From Clostridia bacterium (lineage in GTDB: Bacteria > Bacillota > Clostridia > UMGS1883 > UMGS1540): a stretch of DNA of 60,151 nt. A program made the position numbers and the translations under genes. The notes below the pieces were generated by a model that searched no databases, was not told where the DNA came from, and saw only the letters and a program-made list of their open reading frames with translations. Shown piece after piece: positions 44,813-54,006 of this stretch (position 1 is its first letter; each line of letters opens with the position of its first letter). The DNA lies in contig JAFSCR010000019.1 of the NCBI GenBank assembly GCA_017436645.1, positions 1-60,151 of the forward strand, in the 5' to 3' direction.

Positions 44813-47078
44813 GCGGTATTTCTTTTGGTTTACAGCTTCATTTTTGACGGGCGTCGGGCTTTCGGCAAAAAACATTCTGTTTTGCGGATTGTCCCTCGCC
44901 TTTTTCGTAGCCTTGGCCGCCTGCCTTAGGAAGAAGGGCCATGGAAAACTTTTCGTTTCTATGGCTGTGGGAATGGTAATCGGCACGCTTTGCTTTTCGT
45001 GGCATAATGGAATGTATGCAAAGAAGGCTGACATTCTCAGGGACAAAACCGTCACCGCATGCGGACGGGTTGAAGAAGTCACAAAAGGCGAAAAATTGCG
45101 CCTTCTCATCCGAGGGGAAATAGAAGCGGACGGGCAAACCGTAAAAAACACGGCAGCGTATGTATATCCCCGGGAAGACAGGGACTTTGCCTATGGCGAT
45201 ATGGTTACCGTTTCGGGAAAGGCATATGTAGGCAAAGCACCGAAAAACTTCGGCGAGCGTGACTTTCGGCTCTACGCCATGGGGAAGGGCATCAGCGCCT
45301 CCCTGTACCCTTCGGCGGAGGAAATTGAAATTACGGGAAGCGACTTTTCGTTTTTTCGCCCCAAAGATGCCGCCTTTTTTCTGCGGCAAAAAGCGCAAGA
45401 GGCACTTTCCGGCAGAGTCAGCACCGATACGGAAGGGTTTTTAAGAGCATATCTTACAGGGGATGAATCTCTCCTTTCTGCGGAAAGTGACGAAACACTA
45501 AATGCGGCAGGCCTTTCCCATGTGGTGGCCGTGTCGGGCATGCATCTGAATATTATGGTGGGTGCCTGTATGATGCTGTTCGGTATCCTGAAAATCAAAA
45601 AGCGGCTTTTCTCCGTTTTCTTCTATATTTTGTTTACATGGTTTGCCGTTCTCTTCACGGGCGCAGGTACCTCTGTTCTTCGGGCGGCTTTGATGCTGAC
45701 CGTCTTTTTCTTTGCCGATTTTGTGCGAAGGGATAACGATAGCCTTACTTCTCTGGCATTTGCGGCATTTTCCTTATGCTTTGTAAATCCCGGCACATTA
45801 TTTGATGTTGGCTTTCAGCTTTCCTGTGCCTCTACCCTTACGATTTTACTTTTTGGCGATTCCTTTCGCAATTTGCTTCGCAAATTGCCTCGCTTTCTGC
45901 GGGACGAAATTTCGATTTTCTGGGCAGCATCCATAGGGTTTACGCCCGTTATGGCGGTGCAGTTCGGCTCTTTCTGCGTAGTGGGTGTTTTGGCAAATCT
46001 TCTCGTTTCGCCCCTTTTATCACCCATTCTCATTGCAGGGTTTCTCGGTATTTTCTTTTCGGGTGTGCCGGGCGTGTCCCATATCATTTTCTTTCTTCTC
46101 GATAAAAGCGTAGGATATGTGCTCGGGGTGGCAAAGTGGTGTGCGTCTTTGCCCTTTGCAAATGTCTTTTTGCAAAATCCGGGCATTCTTTCGTGCGGCG
46201 GATATATTCTGTTTGTCGCCGCCTTTTATCTCCGTCTGCAGAAAAAGACGAAGTATTTGGCCGTCATATGCATTCTGGCACTTATCCCTTGTATTTTGGA
46301 AGCGGCAGGGACACTTGCGAAAAAAGAGATAACAACGGTTACGTTCCTGTCCGTAGGAAGTGGTGACTGTGCAATGATTTCCGGAAAAGACGGCGTCTTT
46401 CTCATTGACAGCGGCGGCAGCGATGTGACGGACGTGGCGGAAAACACAATTATTCCGTACCTTTCACGGCAAGGCATCCGAAAAATAAACGGTGCTTTTC
46501 TCACCTCGTATCGATTGGAGCATGGCGGTGCCATGGTCGGCCTTATGGAAAAGGGTATGATAGAAACGCTGTATCTGCCGTACCACAAAGATGATAACCT
46601 GAAGCGCCTAATAGCCGAAACGGCAATGGGGACGGGGACAAAAGTACGGTTTCTCGGCGACGGGGATGTCATTATGGCAGGCGGAATCAGAATAGAAAGC
46701 TTTGACAGTGCGGCAGGGAGCAAAGAGAATAACGGCATGCTTTACAGAGTGCAGACGGAAGGCGTCAAGCTCTTATTTACGGGCAAAACGGACGAAAAGG
46801 GGCAACGACGGCTCCTTTACCGTGGCGCAGACGTAGACTGTGATATTTTGAAAGTGGCAAGATACGGGAATGCGGGTGACTTCTTTGGTGAATTTACGGA
46901 TGCGGCTTCGCCTTCTTTAGCGGTGATTTCCTGCAGCGGGAATACTTTGGACCTACCCCATGAGAATGTGCTGGCCGAATATGAAAAGCGAAATATTCCT
47001 CTATACCGCACAGACGAAAACGGCACAATAAAGCTCTATCTTCGCCATGGCAAATGGCAAATCCAAACTTTGTATTAA
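44805..47078 (+). CDS. comEC: ComEC/Rec2-type DNA-uptake channel protein
   Basis: Polytopic membrane protein that carries transforming DNA across the membrane. It is 757 aa, near the usual length. Hydrophobic segments at the N-terminus precede an OB-like DUF4131 domain (about 60-190; TVTACGRVEEV, DMVTVSGKAYVG). The competence domain (about 215-480) has the hallmark LSHVVAVSGMHLNIMVG and GTSVLRAALMLTVFF. The C-terminal metallo-beta-lactamase-like domain (about 510-757) starts VTFLSVGSGDCAMI and IDSGGSD. Its HxHxDH motif is degenerate (TSYRLEHGG), and the later HHGS is replaced by RYGN, so the nuclease-like site looks dead. No other competence genes are nearby. Confidence 0.92.
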   Translation: MNKRYFFWFTASFLTGVGLSAKNILFCGLSLAFFVALAACLRKKGHGKLFVSMAVGMVIGTLCFSWHNGMYAKKADILRDKTVTACGRVEEVTKGEKLRLLIRGEIEADGQTVKNTAAYVYPREDRDFAYGDMVTVSGKAYVGKAPKNFGERDFRLYAMGKGISASLYPSAEEIEITGSDFSFFRPKDAAFFLRQKAQEALSGRVSTDTEGFLRAYLTGDESLLSAESDETLNAAGLSHVVAVSGMHLNIMVGACMMLFGILKIKKRLFSVFFYILFTWFAVLFTGAGTSVLRAALMLTVFFFADFVRRDNDSLTSLAFAAFSLCFVNPGTLFDVGFQLSCASTLTILLFGDSFRNLLRKLPRFLRDEISIFWAASIGFTPVMAVQFGSFCVVGVLANLLVSPLLSPILIAGFLGIFFSGVPGVSHIIFFLLDKSVGYVLGVAKWCASLPFANVFLQNPGILSCGGYILFVAAFYLRLQKKTKYLAVICILALIPCILEAAGTLAKKEITTVTFLSVGSGDCAMISGKDGVFLIDSGGSDVTDVAENTIIPYLSRQGIRKINGAFLTSYRLEHGGAMVGLMEKGMIETLYLPYHKDDNLKRLIAETAMGTGTKVRFLGDGDVIMAGGIRIESFDSAAGSKENNGMLYRVQTEGVKLLFTGKTDEKGQRRLLYRGADVDCDILKVARYGNAGDFFGEFTDAASPSLAVISCSGNTLDLPHENVLAEYEKRNIPLYRTDENGTIKLYLRHGKWQIQTLY

Positions 47079-47084
47079 AAAAAC

Positions 47085-47113
47085 TTGACAAACAGAAGAA
47101 AATCATATATACT
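47085..47113 (+). promoter_or_regulatory. Promoter of the lacI-type gene
   Basis: TTGACA (47085-47090), 17 bp, TATACT (47108-47113), beginning 6 bp after the comEC stop. Confidence 0.8.
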
Positions 47114-47120
47114 AAGAAAA

Positions 47121-47138
47121 AAGAGAAACGTTTCTCTT
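47121..47138. promoter_or_regulatory. LacI-family operator, autoregulatory
   Basis: The perfect 18-bp palindrome AAGAGAAACGTTTCTCTT has the central CG typical of LacI/CcpA-type sites and covers the transcription start. Its inner 14 bp recur at 48235-48252. Confidence 0.82.
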
Positions 47139-47149
47139 TCGGAGGCATT

Positions 47150-48184
47150 ATGCAGACAAGAGTATCGGTAAAAGATATTGCAAAAGAACTGAATATTTCG
47201 CTTTCCACCGTGCATAAGGCGCTGACGGGGAAAAACGGCATTGGGGAAGCCAGGCGAAAGGAAGTGCTGGAAACGGCACATCGGCTTGGTTATGAAGTTA
47301 ACAGCGTTGCCCAGTCCCTCGCAAGAAAAGATATTCGCCTTGGCATTTTTATGCCGAATAGGTGGCAGGAATATTTTGAAGCCATGAAAGAGGGCATGGA
47401 GGAAGAAATCCGAAAGCTTAAAAAATATAAGGTGGAAGGTCTTTTTTACTATCTTTCTAAAGACCTTTCGGATAAAGAAGCGGAAAAGGCGCTTTCGTGG
47501 ATTCGGGAAGAAAACATTGATGTTTTAATTTATTGCCCCTCTATTTATGCTTTAAATCAAGCGTTTTTGGATGCACTTAAAAATGCAAAAGTACCTGTTT
47601 TCCTTGCGGGAAGCAGCTTTCAAGCAATAGAAAGAATTGCGGAAATTCATGTAGATGCTCCGCTTTCCGGCAAAATTGCGGCAGATTTTCTGCGGCATAC
47701 GGCAAAAAGCCCGCTTACGGCGGCAGTGCTGGCGGGGTATATGTCCGTCCGTCCCCATAAAGAAAAGGCGGAAGCGTTTTGTGAGCGCATCAGAAGTTTT
47801 GGCGGTACGGCCACAGTTTTTGAAACTGAGGACGATGCGGATAAAACGTATGCCATGGCAAAAAAAGCGGCAGAAGAAGGCTATAATGCCATTTACGTTG
47901 CTACTGCCACCAGTGAGTCGGCATGCAGATACATAGAAGAAGAAGGTCTTCAAAACGAAATTTCTTTAATTTGTACCGACGTTTTCGATTTGCTTAAAGG
48001 CTACATGAAAAGGAACGTTGTGAAGGCAACCATATATCAGAATCAGGAGAAGGTGGGCAGAAGTGCCGTCCGTGCGGCGTATGATTATCTCGTAAAAACC
48101 CACAGCTACGGTATGGAAGAAGAAACATTTGCAGATACCATTTCCATTCGTCCCACACTTCTCATGCTCGCAGATATTGAATAG
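47150..48184 (+). CDS. LacI-family transcriptional repressor
   Basis: A 344-aa repressor. The N-terminal LacI HTH reads VSVKDIAKELNISLSTVHKA, ending with the hinge region GYEVNSVAQSLARK. The periplasmic-binding-protein-like domain follows (about 65-344; LGIFMPNRWQEYF, VPVFLAGSS, GYNAIYVATATSESACRYIE). The start is the ATG at 47150 with GGAGG 4 nt before it; the ORF continues upstream but would cross the operator and promoter. It is probably autorepressed through the palindrome at 47121-47138 and controls the SDR-transketolase genes through 48235-48252. The effector sugar is unknown. Confidence 0.9.
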   Translation: MQTRVSVKDIAKELNISLSTVHKALTGKNGIGEARRKEVLETAHRLGYEVNSVAQSLARKDIRLGIFMPNRWQEYFEAMKEGMEEEIRKLKKYKVEGLFYYLSKDLSDKEAEKALSWIREENIDVLIYCPSIYALNQAFLDALKNAKVPVFLAGSSFQAIERIAEIHVDAPLSGKIAADFLRHTAKSPLTAAVLAGYMSVRPHKEKAEAFCERIRSFGGTATVFETEDDADKTYAMAKKAAEEGYNAIYVATATSESACRYIEEEGLQNEISLICTDVFDLLKGYMKRNVVKATIYQNQEKVGRSAVRAAYDYLVKTHSYGMEEETFADTISIRPTLLMLADIE

Positions 48185-48186
48185 TA

Positions 48187-48220
48187 AGGCTTAAAATACC
48201 CCTTTGGGCAGTTTAAGCCT
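48187..48220 (+). terminator. Stem-loop after the lacI-type gene
   Basis: AGGCTTAAA pairs with TTTAAGCCT (9 bp) around a loop that itself contains CCC/GGG. The T run is short, so termination may be leaky. Confidence 0.55.
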
Positions 48221-48234
48221 AAATTTTGCCCATT

Positions 48235-48252
48235 AGGAGAAACGTTTCTCCT
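48235..48252. promoter_or_regulatory. LacI-family operator before the SDR-transketolase operon
   Basis: The perfect 18-bp palindrome AGGAGAAACGTTTCTCCT shares GAGAAACGTTTCTC with the site before the repressor gene. I see no clear -35/-10 here, so it may block read-through or a weak promoter. Confidence 0.82.
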
Positions 48253-48275
48253 GAAAATAGAAAGGATGGAAAAAT

Positions 48276-49064
48276 ATGAAACTGGAAGGTAAAATCGCGG
48301 TAATCACCGGCGGCGCATCGGGGATAGGCGAATCCGGCACACGCCGTTTTGCGGCAGAGGGTGCAAAGGTAGTTATTCTCGATGTAAATGAAGCAGCGGG
48401 GATTGCCCTTTGCGAAGAGCTGAGCAAAAAAGGACAGAACGTAAAATTCCTCAAAACCGATATTTCAAATGAGGAATCTGTTCGTGCTTCCTTTGCAATC
48501 ATCGAAAAGGAATATGGGAGAGTGGATGTTCTTTATAATAACGCCTCCGTATTTCTCGGCGGACGTGACACCGTTTTGGACGATGTTCCCTCGGATATTT
48601 GGAAGAAGGTTTTAGCCATTAACCTTGACGGTACATACTTCTGCTCCAAATACGCCATAAAACTTATGAAGGAAAAGGGCGGCTCCATTATTAACACCGC
48701 ATCGAGCGCCGCCGTCGTCGGCGTGCCCGGCTGTGCGGCATATACCGCTACGAAAGGTGCTACCGTGGCACTTACCCGTTCTATGGCGTCGGATTACGGG
48801 AAATACAATATCCGCACAAACTGTATCGCACCTGCCGCTATTGAAACGGCAATGGTAAAGGAAAGTAACTTAAACGACCCCTCCTTTGATAATCAGTTCT
48901 TCCTCCACCAGATTACCCCCTTAGGCAGATGGGGTAAGCCTGAAGAAGTTGCGGCAACCGCCTGCTTCCTTGCATCTGATGATGCCGCATATTTAAACGG
49001 TGTTATCATCCCCTGTGATGGTGGCATCACCATTAACGGAAACGTGAACAAAGAAAAATATTAA
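48276..49064 (+). CDS. Short-chain dehydrogenase/reductase (classical SDR, NAD type)
   Basis: 262 aa with the complete classical SDR set: TGGASGIG at 11-18, Asp36 after the second strand (favours NAD(H)), NNAS at 88-91, Asn116, Ser143, Tyr156 and Lys160 (YTATK), and the C-terminal DGG of IIPCDGGITI. It is probably a sugar or sugar-acid dehydrogenase, given the transketolase genes that follow and the LacI control, but the exact substrate is not readable. The ribosome site is AAAGGATGG. The transketolase genes follow after 22 bp, so the three genes form an operon. Confidence 0.88.
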   Translation: MKLEGKIAVITGGASGIGESGTRRFAAEGAKVVILDVNEAAGIALCEELSKKGQNVKFLKTDISNEESVRASFAIIEKEYGRVDVLYNNASVFLGGRDTVLDDVPSDIWKKVLAINLDGTYFCSKYAIKLMKEKGGSIINTASSAAVVGVPGCAAYTATKGATVALTRSMASDYGKYNIRTNCIAPAAIETAMVKESNLNDPSFDNQFFLHQITPLGRWGKPEEVAATACFLASDDAAYLNGVIIPCDGGITINGNVNKEKY

Positions 49065-49086
49065 AATAGAAAGAAAGGTGCAAAAA

Positions 49087-49899
49087 ATGGAAAACTGTAA
49101 AAAAATCGCAACAAGAATCAGAACGGATGCCGTTCGAATGACAAACCGTGCAAAAAGCGGCCACGTGGGCAGTATGCTTTCTATGGCTGATATCATTGCT
49201 GTTTTGTATGAAAAAATCTTAAAGGTAGACCCGAAAAATCCGGATATGCCCGAAAGAGACCGCTTCATCTTAAGTAAAGGCCACGCCGCCGCAGGCGTAT
49301 ACTCTGCCCTTGCGCAGAAAGGCTTTATTCCCGAAGAATGGCTGGAAAGATACTACTGTGATGACGGCAAGCTCATGGGTCACATCAGTCACAAGGTACC
49401 GGGCGTGGAATTTTCCACCGGCTCTCTCGGTCACGGTCTTCCCGTTGCAACCGGTATGGCAATCGCCGCAAGATATGCTAAAAGCGACCGCAGAATTTTC
49501 GTTATGTCCTCCGACGGGGATATGAACGAAGGCTCTACCTGGGAAGCAATTTTATTTGCCGCACAGGAACATCTTTCAAACCTCACATTAATTATTGACT
49601 ATAATCAGGTGCAGGCGCTGGGTCACTCGGAAGACGTTATCGACCTTCGTGACCTTAAAGTAAAGCTCGAAGCTTTCGGCTGGGCTGTCCGCGAAATTGA
49701 CGGCCATAACTACGAAGAAATCGAATCTGCCCTGTCTTCTGTACCTTTTGACGGCAATAAGCCTTCCGCCGTTATTGCCAACACCATAAAATGTAAGGGC
49801 ATCCCTGCGCTGGAAGACACCGTAAAATCCCACTACAAGTTTATTCCTGACGAAGAAATTGAAGCAGTAATCAAGCACATTGAGGAGGAGGCAAAATAA
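49087..49899 (+). CDS. Transketolase, N-terminal subunit (split form)
   Basis: 270 aa carrying the thiamine-diphosphate-binding half of transketolase. It has RMTNRAKSGHVGSMLSMAD, SKGHAAAGVYSALAQKG, STGSLGHGLPVATGMAIAAR, and the ThDP motif SSDGDMNEGSTWEA with LIIDYNQ. Transketolases move two-carbon units between sugar phosphates; split pairs are common in Clostridia and archaea. The start is the ATG at 49087, with AAAGG 7 nt upstream. The stop overlaps the next start by 1 bp (TAATG), so equal production of both subunits is expected. Confidence 0.92.
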   Translation: MENCKKIATRIRTDAVRMTNRAKSGHVGSMLSMADIIAVLYEKILKVDPKNPDMPERDRFILSKGHAAAGVYSALAQKGFIPEEWLERYYCDDGKLMGHISHKVPGVEFSTGSLGHGLPVATGMAIAARYAKSDRRIFVMSSDGDMNEGSTWEAILFAAQEHLSNLTLIIDYNQVQALGHSEDVIDLRDLKVKLEAFGWAVREIDGHNYEEIESALSSVPFDGNKPSAVIANTIKCKGIPALEDTVKSHYKFIPDEEIEAVIKHIEEEAK

Positions 49900-50822
49900 T
49901 GAGAGCCGTATTTAATAAAGTTTTACTGGAAAGAGCAAAAAATGACCCCCGTATCCATATGGTCCTTGCGGACATCGGCTACGGCGAAATTGAACCGTTT
50001 CGTGACACCTTCCCCGAAAGATATTATAATGTAGGCGTTGCAGAACAGAATATGACGGGCGTTGCCTGCGGTATCGCCATGGAAGGCAACATTGCCGTTA
50101 CCTATTCCATTGCAAATTTCCCCACCCTCCGTTGCCTCGAACAAATCAGAAATGACGTTTGCTACCATAACGCCAACGTAAAAATTGTTATCATCGGCGG
50201 CGGCGTATCCTACGGTCCCCTCGGTATGAGCCACCACTCCACGGAAGATATCGCCATTATGCGCGCGCTTCCCAATATGGTTGTATGCGTTCCTTGTGAT
50301 AATAATGAAGCTATTGCAGCCACCCATGCAATGCTTGATTATGACGGCCCCTTCTACTATCGCTGCGGCTATAAGGGCGAAAAGGATATTCATTCCGGCC
50401 CTATTGACTTTAAGCTCGGCAAGGCAATCACCGTTCGTGAAGGCAAGGACGTTACCTTAATGTTTGCAGGCCCTGTTGGCATTAACGTGCTCCATGCTGC
50501 CGATATGCTCGAAAAAGAAGGCATTTCCTGCAGAGTTGTTTCCATGCACACCATAAAGCCCATTGATAAAGAAGCGATTATTGACGCTGTAAAGAACACC
50601 GGCGGCATCATCACCATTGAAGAACATAACCTTTCCGGCGGTCTCGGCAGTGCAGTAGCTGAGGTAATCTGCGATGAACATCTCTCTCCCAAAGCCTTCA
50701 AGCGTATCGCCCTTCCTGATGTAAACGTTTCCCTCATTGGCCACCAGGCTTGGATTCGTGAGCAGTACGGTATGGGCGACGAAGGCATTGCCGCACAGAT
50801 TAAAGAAGCTCTTGGCAAATAA
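49899..50822 (+). CDS. Transketolase, C-terminal subunit (split form)
   Basis: 307 aa with the pyrimidine-binding and C-terminal domains: YYNVGVAEQNMTGVACGIAM (containing the catalytic glutamate), GVSYGPLGMSHHSTEDIA, YYRCGYKGE, and GIITIEEHNLSGGLGSAVAE. It completes the enzyme encoded by the preceding gene. The operon context (SDR plus transketolase under a dedicated LacI repressor) suggests a catabolic enzyme for a specific ketose phosphate, not the housekeeping transketolase; this is inference. Paralogue I begins 55 bp downstream without an obvious terminator, so some read-through is possible. Confidence 0.92.
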   Translation: MRAVFNKVLLERAKNDPRIHMVLADIGYGEIEPFRDTFPERYYNVGVAEQNMTGVACGIAMEGNIAVTYSIANFPTLRCLEQIRNDVCYHNANVKIVIIGGGVSYGPLGMSHHSTEDIAIMRALPNMVVCVPCDNNEAIAATHAMLDYDGPFYYRCGYKGEKDIHSGPIDFKLGKAITVREGKDVTLMFAGPVGINVLHAADMLEKEGISCRVVSMHTIKPIDKEAIIDAVKNTGGIITIEEHNLSGGLGSAVAEVICDEHLSPKAFKRIALPDVNVSLIGHQAWIREQYGMGDEGIAAQIKEALGK

Positions 50823-50847
50823 TTCCGGACACAAATCTTTGCACTTA

Positions 50848-50856
50848 TGTTATAAT
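50848..50856 (+). promoter_or_regulatory. Extended -10 promoter of paralogue I
   Basis: TG-T-TATAAT (TG at 50848-50849, hexamer at 50851-50856) with no good -35, 22 bp before the start. Confidence 0.5.
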
Positions 50857-50877
50857 TAATAAAAGGAGATGAATTAT

Positions 50878-53800
50878 ATGAAAAAATTAGCACTGTTTCT
50901 CGCAATGATTCTTTGCCTTGGTTTTATGACCCCCGCAGTATTTGCAGCAGAAGAAGGCGAAGAACCGATGAAAATCATTAAACCGAAATATGAAGTCCTC
51001 ACGGAAAACCCCGAAAGAACCATCGGCCTTGACAGCTATGAAGTGCTTACCAACACAAGCTTTGAGCTTATGGAAGGCGAAAAGAATCCTTACGCCTGGG
51101 GCTGGACGAGCCACAAAGGGCGTGACCACACCTATTTCGGCGCTGAAACGGACCTTGTTACAAAAAGCAGTGATGCCCACACGGGCGAAGTTGCCATCCA
51201 CGTGCATCCCAGAGAAGAAGGCGCACGCGTGGATACCCTCGGCACCGGTAAAGTAATCCCCGGTGAGACCTATGAATTCTCCGTCTGGATGAAACGCCTG
51301 ACGGCTACAGGTTCCCCCCGCGTAGAAATTGTTTTTACCGGAAAATATAAGCTGCAGGATGTTCCCTATGACCGCGTTAAAATGAGTATGGGCAGCATAA
51401 AGGTAGAAGACGGCTGGGTAAAAAAGACCGTAAGCTTCGTAGCCCCCGAATATTCCAAGCAGGCAACCATTTCCCTCCGCTTTAACGGTCCCGGCGAAGT
51501 TATCTGGGATGATGTTTCCATGCTCTGCATCACAAACGAAATGCCGAAACCCCAAATGCCCGATAAAAAACCGGCAATCAAAAGCTTTACCATTCCTGAC
51601 CCCACCTTTGAAACCATTCCCACAGGTGCATCTGTTGATTCCGCTTCCGATTGGGAAGTAATCGGTGATGTTACGGCTTCTGAAGATTATGCTTTTGAAG
51701 GCACAAAGAGCGCAAAGCTTACAACCGTGGGCGGTGGCAAGGATGCGATTGCAACTCTGTACCTTTCCGGCTTTGAAAAAGGTGCAACGTACCAGATTGC
51801 CGCCCAGCTTTTAAACCCCAGTGAAATCTCCATTGATATGGGGTACTGGATTCATTACTGCTCTAAGGAAGAATATTCCTATGACCAGGAAGTACAGCTC
51901 GGACAGTATAAACCCCGCTGGAGTGTAAAACCCTCCTACCAGTGGCAGGAATATGTGGCAGAATTTACGCCTCCCGATGATGCAAAATCCGTAATGATTT
52001 ACTTCCGTCACAGACAATGCCCCGGCTCCATTTATGTGGACGATATTCAGATTTATATGGTAAAAACCCCCAATGCTTTAAATGCTGATACGGACGAAAC
52101 CTTCTACTACACCGAATGGGAAGAAGGGTTTGTGGAATGTGAACCTTATGTTATGGATGATGCCGCATCCTCCCGCGCAGAATTTAAGTTCTATGATTTG
52201 GACGGCACCGTAATCCATTCCTATGAACAAAAAGGGCTTACCGCACCTTTTAAGTATACTTTCCCCACAGCCCTTATGAAGGAAAAGGGGAAGGAATATA
52301 AAATTACCATGACGGTTTATAACGGGGCGGGTACCGTCATTCAGGAAGAATCCTATCCCGTTTACCGCTTTGACAGACCCACCTATCTCGGCGCTGACGG
52401 CGTGTTCCGCAAAAACGGAAAGGAAATCGTCTATACTCTCGGTTCGGGTCTTAACTGGTATCACCTTGATACCCATCCCGAAAAGGGCGGCATCACCGTC
52501 GCTCAGCTTCTTACCGATAAATCCGGAAAATCCTTAAGGGAAAAAATGGATAAGGCTTATGAGCAGGGTATGTTCGTGCTCGTAAACCTTTACTCCGGCT
52601 CCAATAGCGCAGGCCATCCGGACAGACTGGAATCTACAATGAACTCCGTCAGAAACCTGAAGGACCATCCGGCGCTTTTCGGCTGGAAGGTGATTGATGA
52701 GCCTTACCAGAAGCGTATTCCCGACGAACAGATGATTGCCGCTTACGCCGCAATCCGCAATATTGACCCCCATCACCCCGTTTATATTGACGATTCCCCC
52801 ATGGGTAGTTATGAATGGCTCTTCCGCTATTGTGACATTTTCGAATGTGACTACTATGGAGGCGGCAACGATGCTTCCGGCACAATTCTTACCACCACCT
52901 ATGATGCAGTAAGAAAAGCTTCCAAGGGCAGAAAGCCTTTCACCTGTCTTATGCAGGCATTTGAAATGAACGGCTATATGCCCTCCGTGGACGATAACCG
53001 TCACCTTCTCTATCAGGCGCTCTTCTCAGGGGCTATGGGTTACGGCTACCACACTTTAGGCGATGAAGGCAATGGCCCCTATCTTGAAAAACAGCAGTGG
53101 AAAGATACGCTTGAAAAGTGGGCACCCTGGGAACGCGGCTTTGCAATGGGCTGCTTCGTAACGGGTGAATATAAGTTTGTAAACTACGGAAAGACCGACG
53201 ATGTTCTCTACGGCATCTTCGCAGATAAGAGTGACCTTTACGTGATCGCCTTAAACCGCAGCTGGACAAATGGTACACACATTGACATTCCGCTTCAGGA
53301 CGGCAACGGTACCTTAAAGGTTTCTGACTTTATCGCAAACGCCATGACGGGTGAAACGAGAAGACTTACAGGCAGCGGCACCCTTTCCGCCTCTCTTGCC
53401 GCAAAGGAAGTTACCGTTTGGAAGATTACACCCACGGGCACCTTGCCGCAGATGAGTCACCTTAAAAATACTACATTTAAAGATGTTATTTACTACCCCT
53501 GGGCATATAACGCCATTGCCACATTGGAGGCGAAAGGCATTGTAAACAGAGTTTCCGAAAACTGGTACGGCCCCGAAAGAAACATCACCCGTGGTGACTA
53601 TGCCATGTTCCTCGTTCGCACCCTGGGGTTAACCGTAGCGCCGGGCGAAAACTTTGTTGACGTCGACCCCAAGGCTGAATATGCAAAAGAACTTGCTGTC
53701 GGTCGTGCTGCAGGCATCATCAATGGCGTAGGCGACAATAAGTTTAACCCCGAAGCCGAAGTTTCCCGTCAGGACATGATGACCATGACAAGCCGTGCAC

Positions 53801-53994
53801 TGAAACTTGCAGGTGCAGCTGACCTTTCTGCCTTTGCAGATTCCGGCATCATTGCAGACTATGCACAAAGCCACGTTGCAGCTATGGTTGCAGACGGCCT
53901 CATTAAAGGGAATGCCGACGGCACGATTAATCCTCTCGGCAACACCACAAGAGCCGAAGCTGCAGTCATTATGCAGAGAATTTTAGCAAAATAA
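50878..53994 (+). CDS. SLH-anchored GH-like protein (paralogue I), mosaic
   Basis: 1038 aa, two-CBM form. The signal peptide ends AVFAA-EE. CBM1 has SSDAHTGEVAIHV. CBM2 resembles that of A (IDMGYWIHYCSKEE, YFRHRQCPGSIYVDD). The barrel has Asp-Glu608-Pro; its early part resembles F and G (EKMDKAYEQGMFVLVNLYSG), but the FECDYYGG strand is of the A/J/K type. The SLH block has the AVGRAAGIING type shared with A and H. It therefore combines segments typical of different paralogues. The ATG at 50878 is chosen because AAGGAG lies 9 nt upstream; the earlier ATG at 50869 abuts it. It ends at a strong terminator. Confidence 0.86.
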   Translation: MKKLALFLAMILCLGFMTPAVFAAEEGEEPMKIIKPKYEVLTENPERTIGLDSYEVLTNTSFELMEGEKNPYAWGWTSHKGRDHTYFGAETDLVTKSSDAHTGEVAIHVHPREEGARVDTLGTGKVIPGETYEFSVWMKRLTATGSPRVEIVFTGKYKLQDVPYDRVKMSMGSIKVEDGWVKKTVSFVAPEYSKQATISLRFNGPGEVIWDDVSMLCITNEMPKPQMPDKKPAIKSFTIPDPTFETIPTGASVDSASDWEVIGDVTASEDYAFEGTKSAKLTTVGGGKDAIATLYLSGFEKGATYQIAAQLLNPSEISIDMGYWIHYCSKEEYSYDQEVQLGQYKPRWSVKPSYQWQEYVAEFTPPDDAKSVMIYFRHRQCPGSIYVDDIQIYMVKTPNALNADTDETFYYTEWEEGFVECEPYVMDDAASSRAEFKFYDLDGTVIHSYEQKGLTAPFKYTFPTALMKEKGKEYKITMTVYNGAGTVIQEESYPVYRFDRPTYLGADGVFRKNGKEIVYTLGSGLNWYHLDTHPEKGGITVAQLLTDKSGKSLREKMDKAYEQGMFVLVNLYSGSNSAGHPDRLESTMNSVRNLKDHPALFGWKVIDEPYQKRIPDEQMIAAYAAIRNIDPHHPVYIDDSPMGSYEWLFRYCDIFECDYYGGGNDASGTILTTTYDAVRKASKGRKPFTCLMQAFEMNGYMPSVDDNRHLLYQALFSGAMGYGYHTLGDEGNGPYLEKQQWKDTLEKWAPWERGFAMGCFVTGEYKFVNYGKTDDVLYGIFADKSDLYVIALNRSWTNGTHIDIPLQDGNGTLKVSDFIANAMTGETRRLTGSGTLSASLAAKEVTVWKITPTGTLPQMSHLKNTTFKDVIYYPWAYNAIATLEAKGIVNRVSENWYGPERNITRGDYAMFLVRTLGLTVAPGENFVDVDPKAEYAKELAVGRAAGIINGVGDNKFNPEAEVSRQDMMTMTSRALKLAGAADLSAFADSGIIADYAQSHVAAMVADGLIKGNADGTINPLGNTTRAEAAVIMQRILAK

Positions 53995-54006
53995 TTATAA
54001 GAATAG

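Noticed and set aside
48276..50822. Assignment of the SDR-transketolase operon to D-apiose or sulfosugar catabolism
   Set aside because: Split transketolases occur in several pathways and no kinase, isomerase or other diagnostic gene is in the window.
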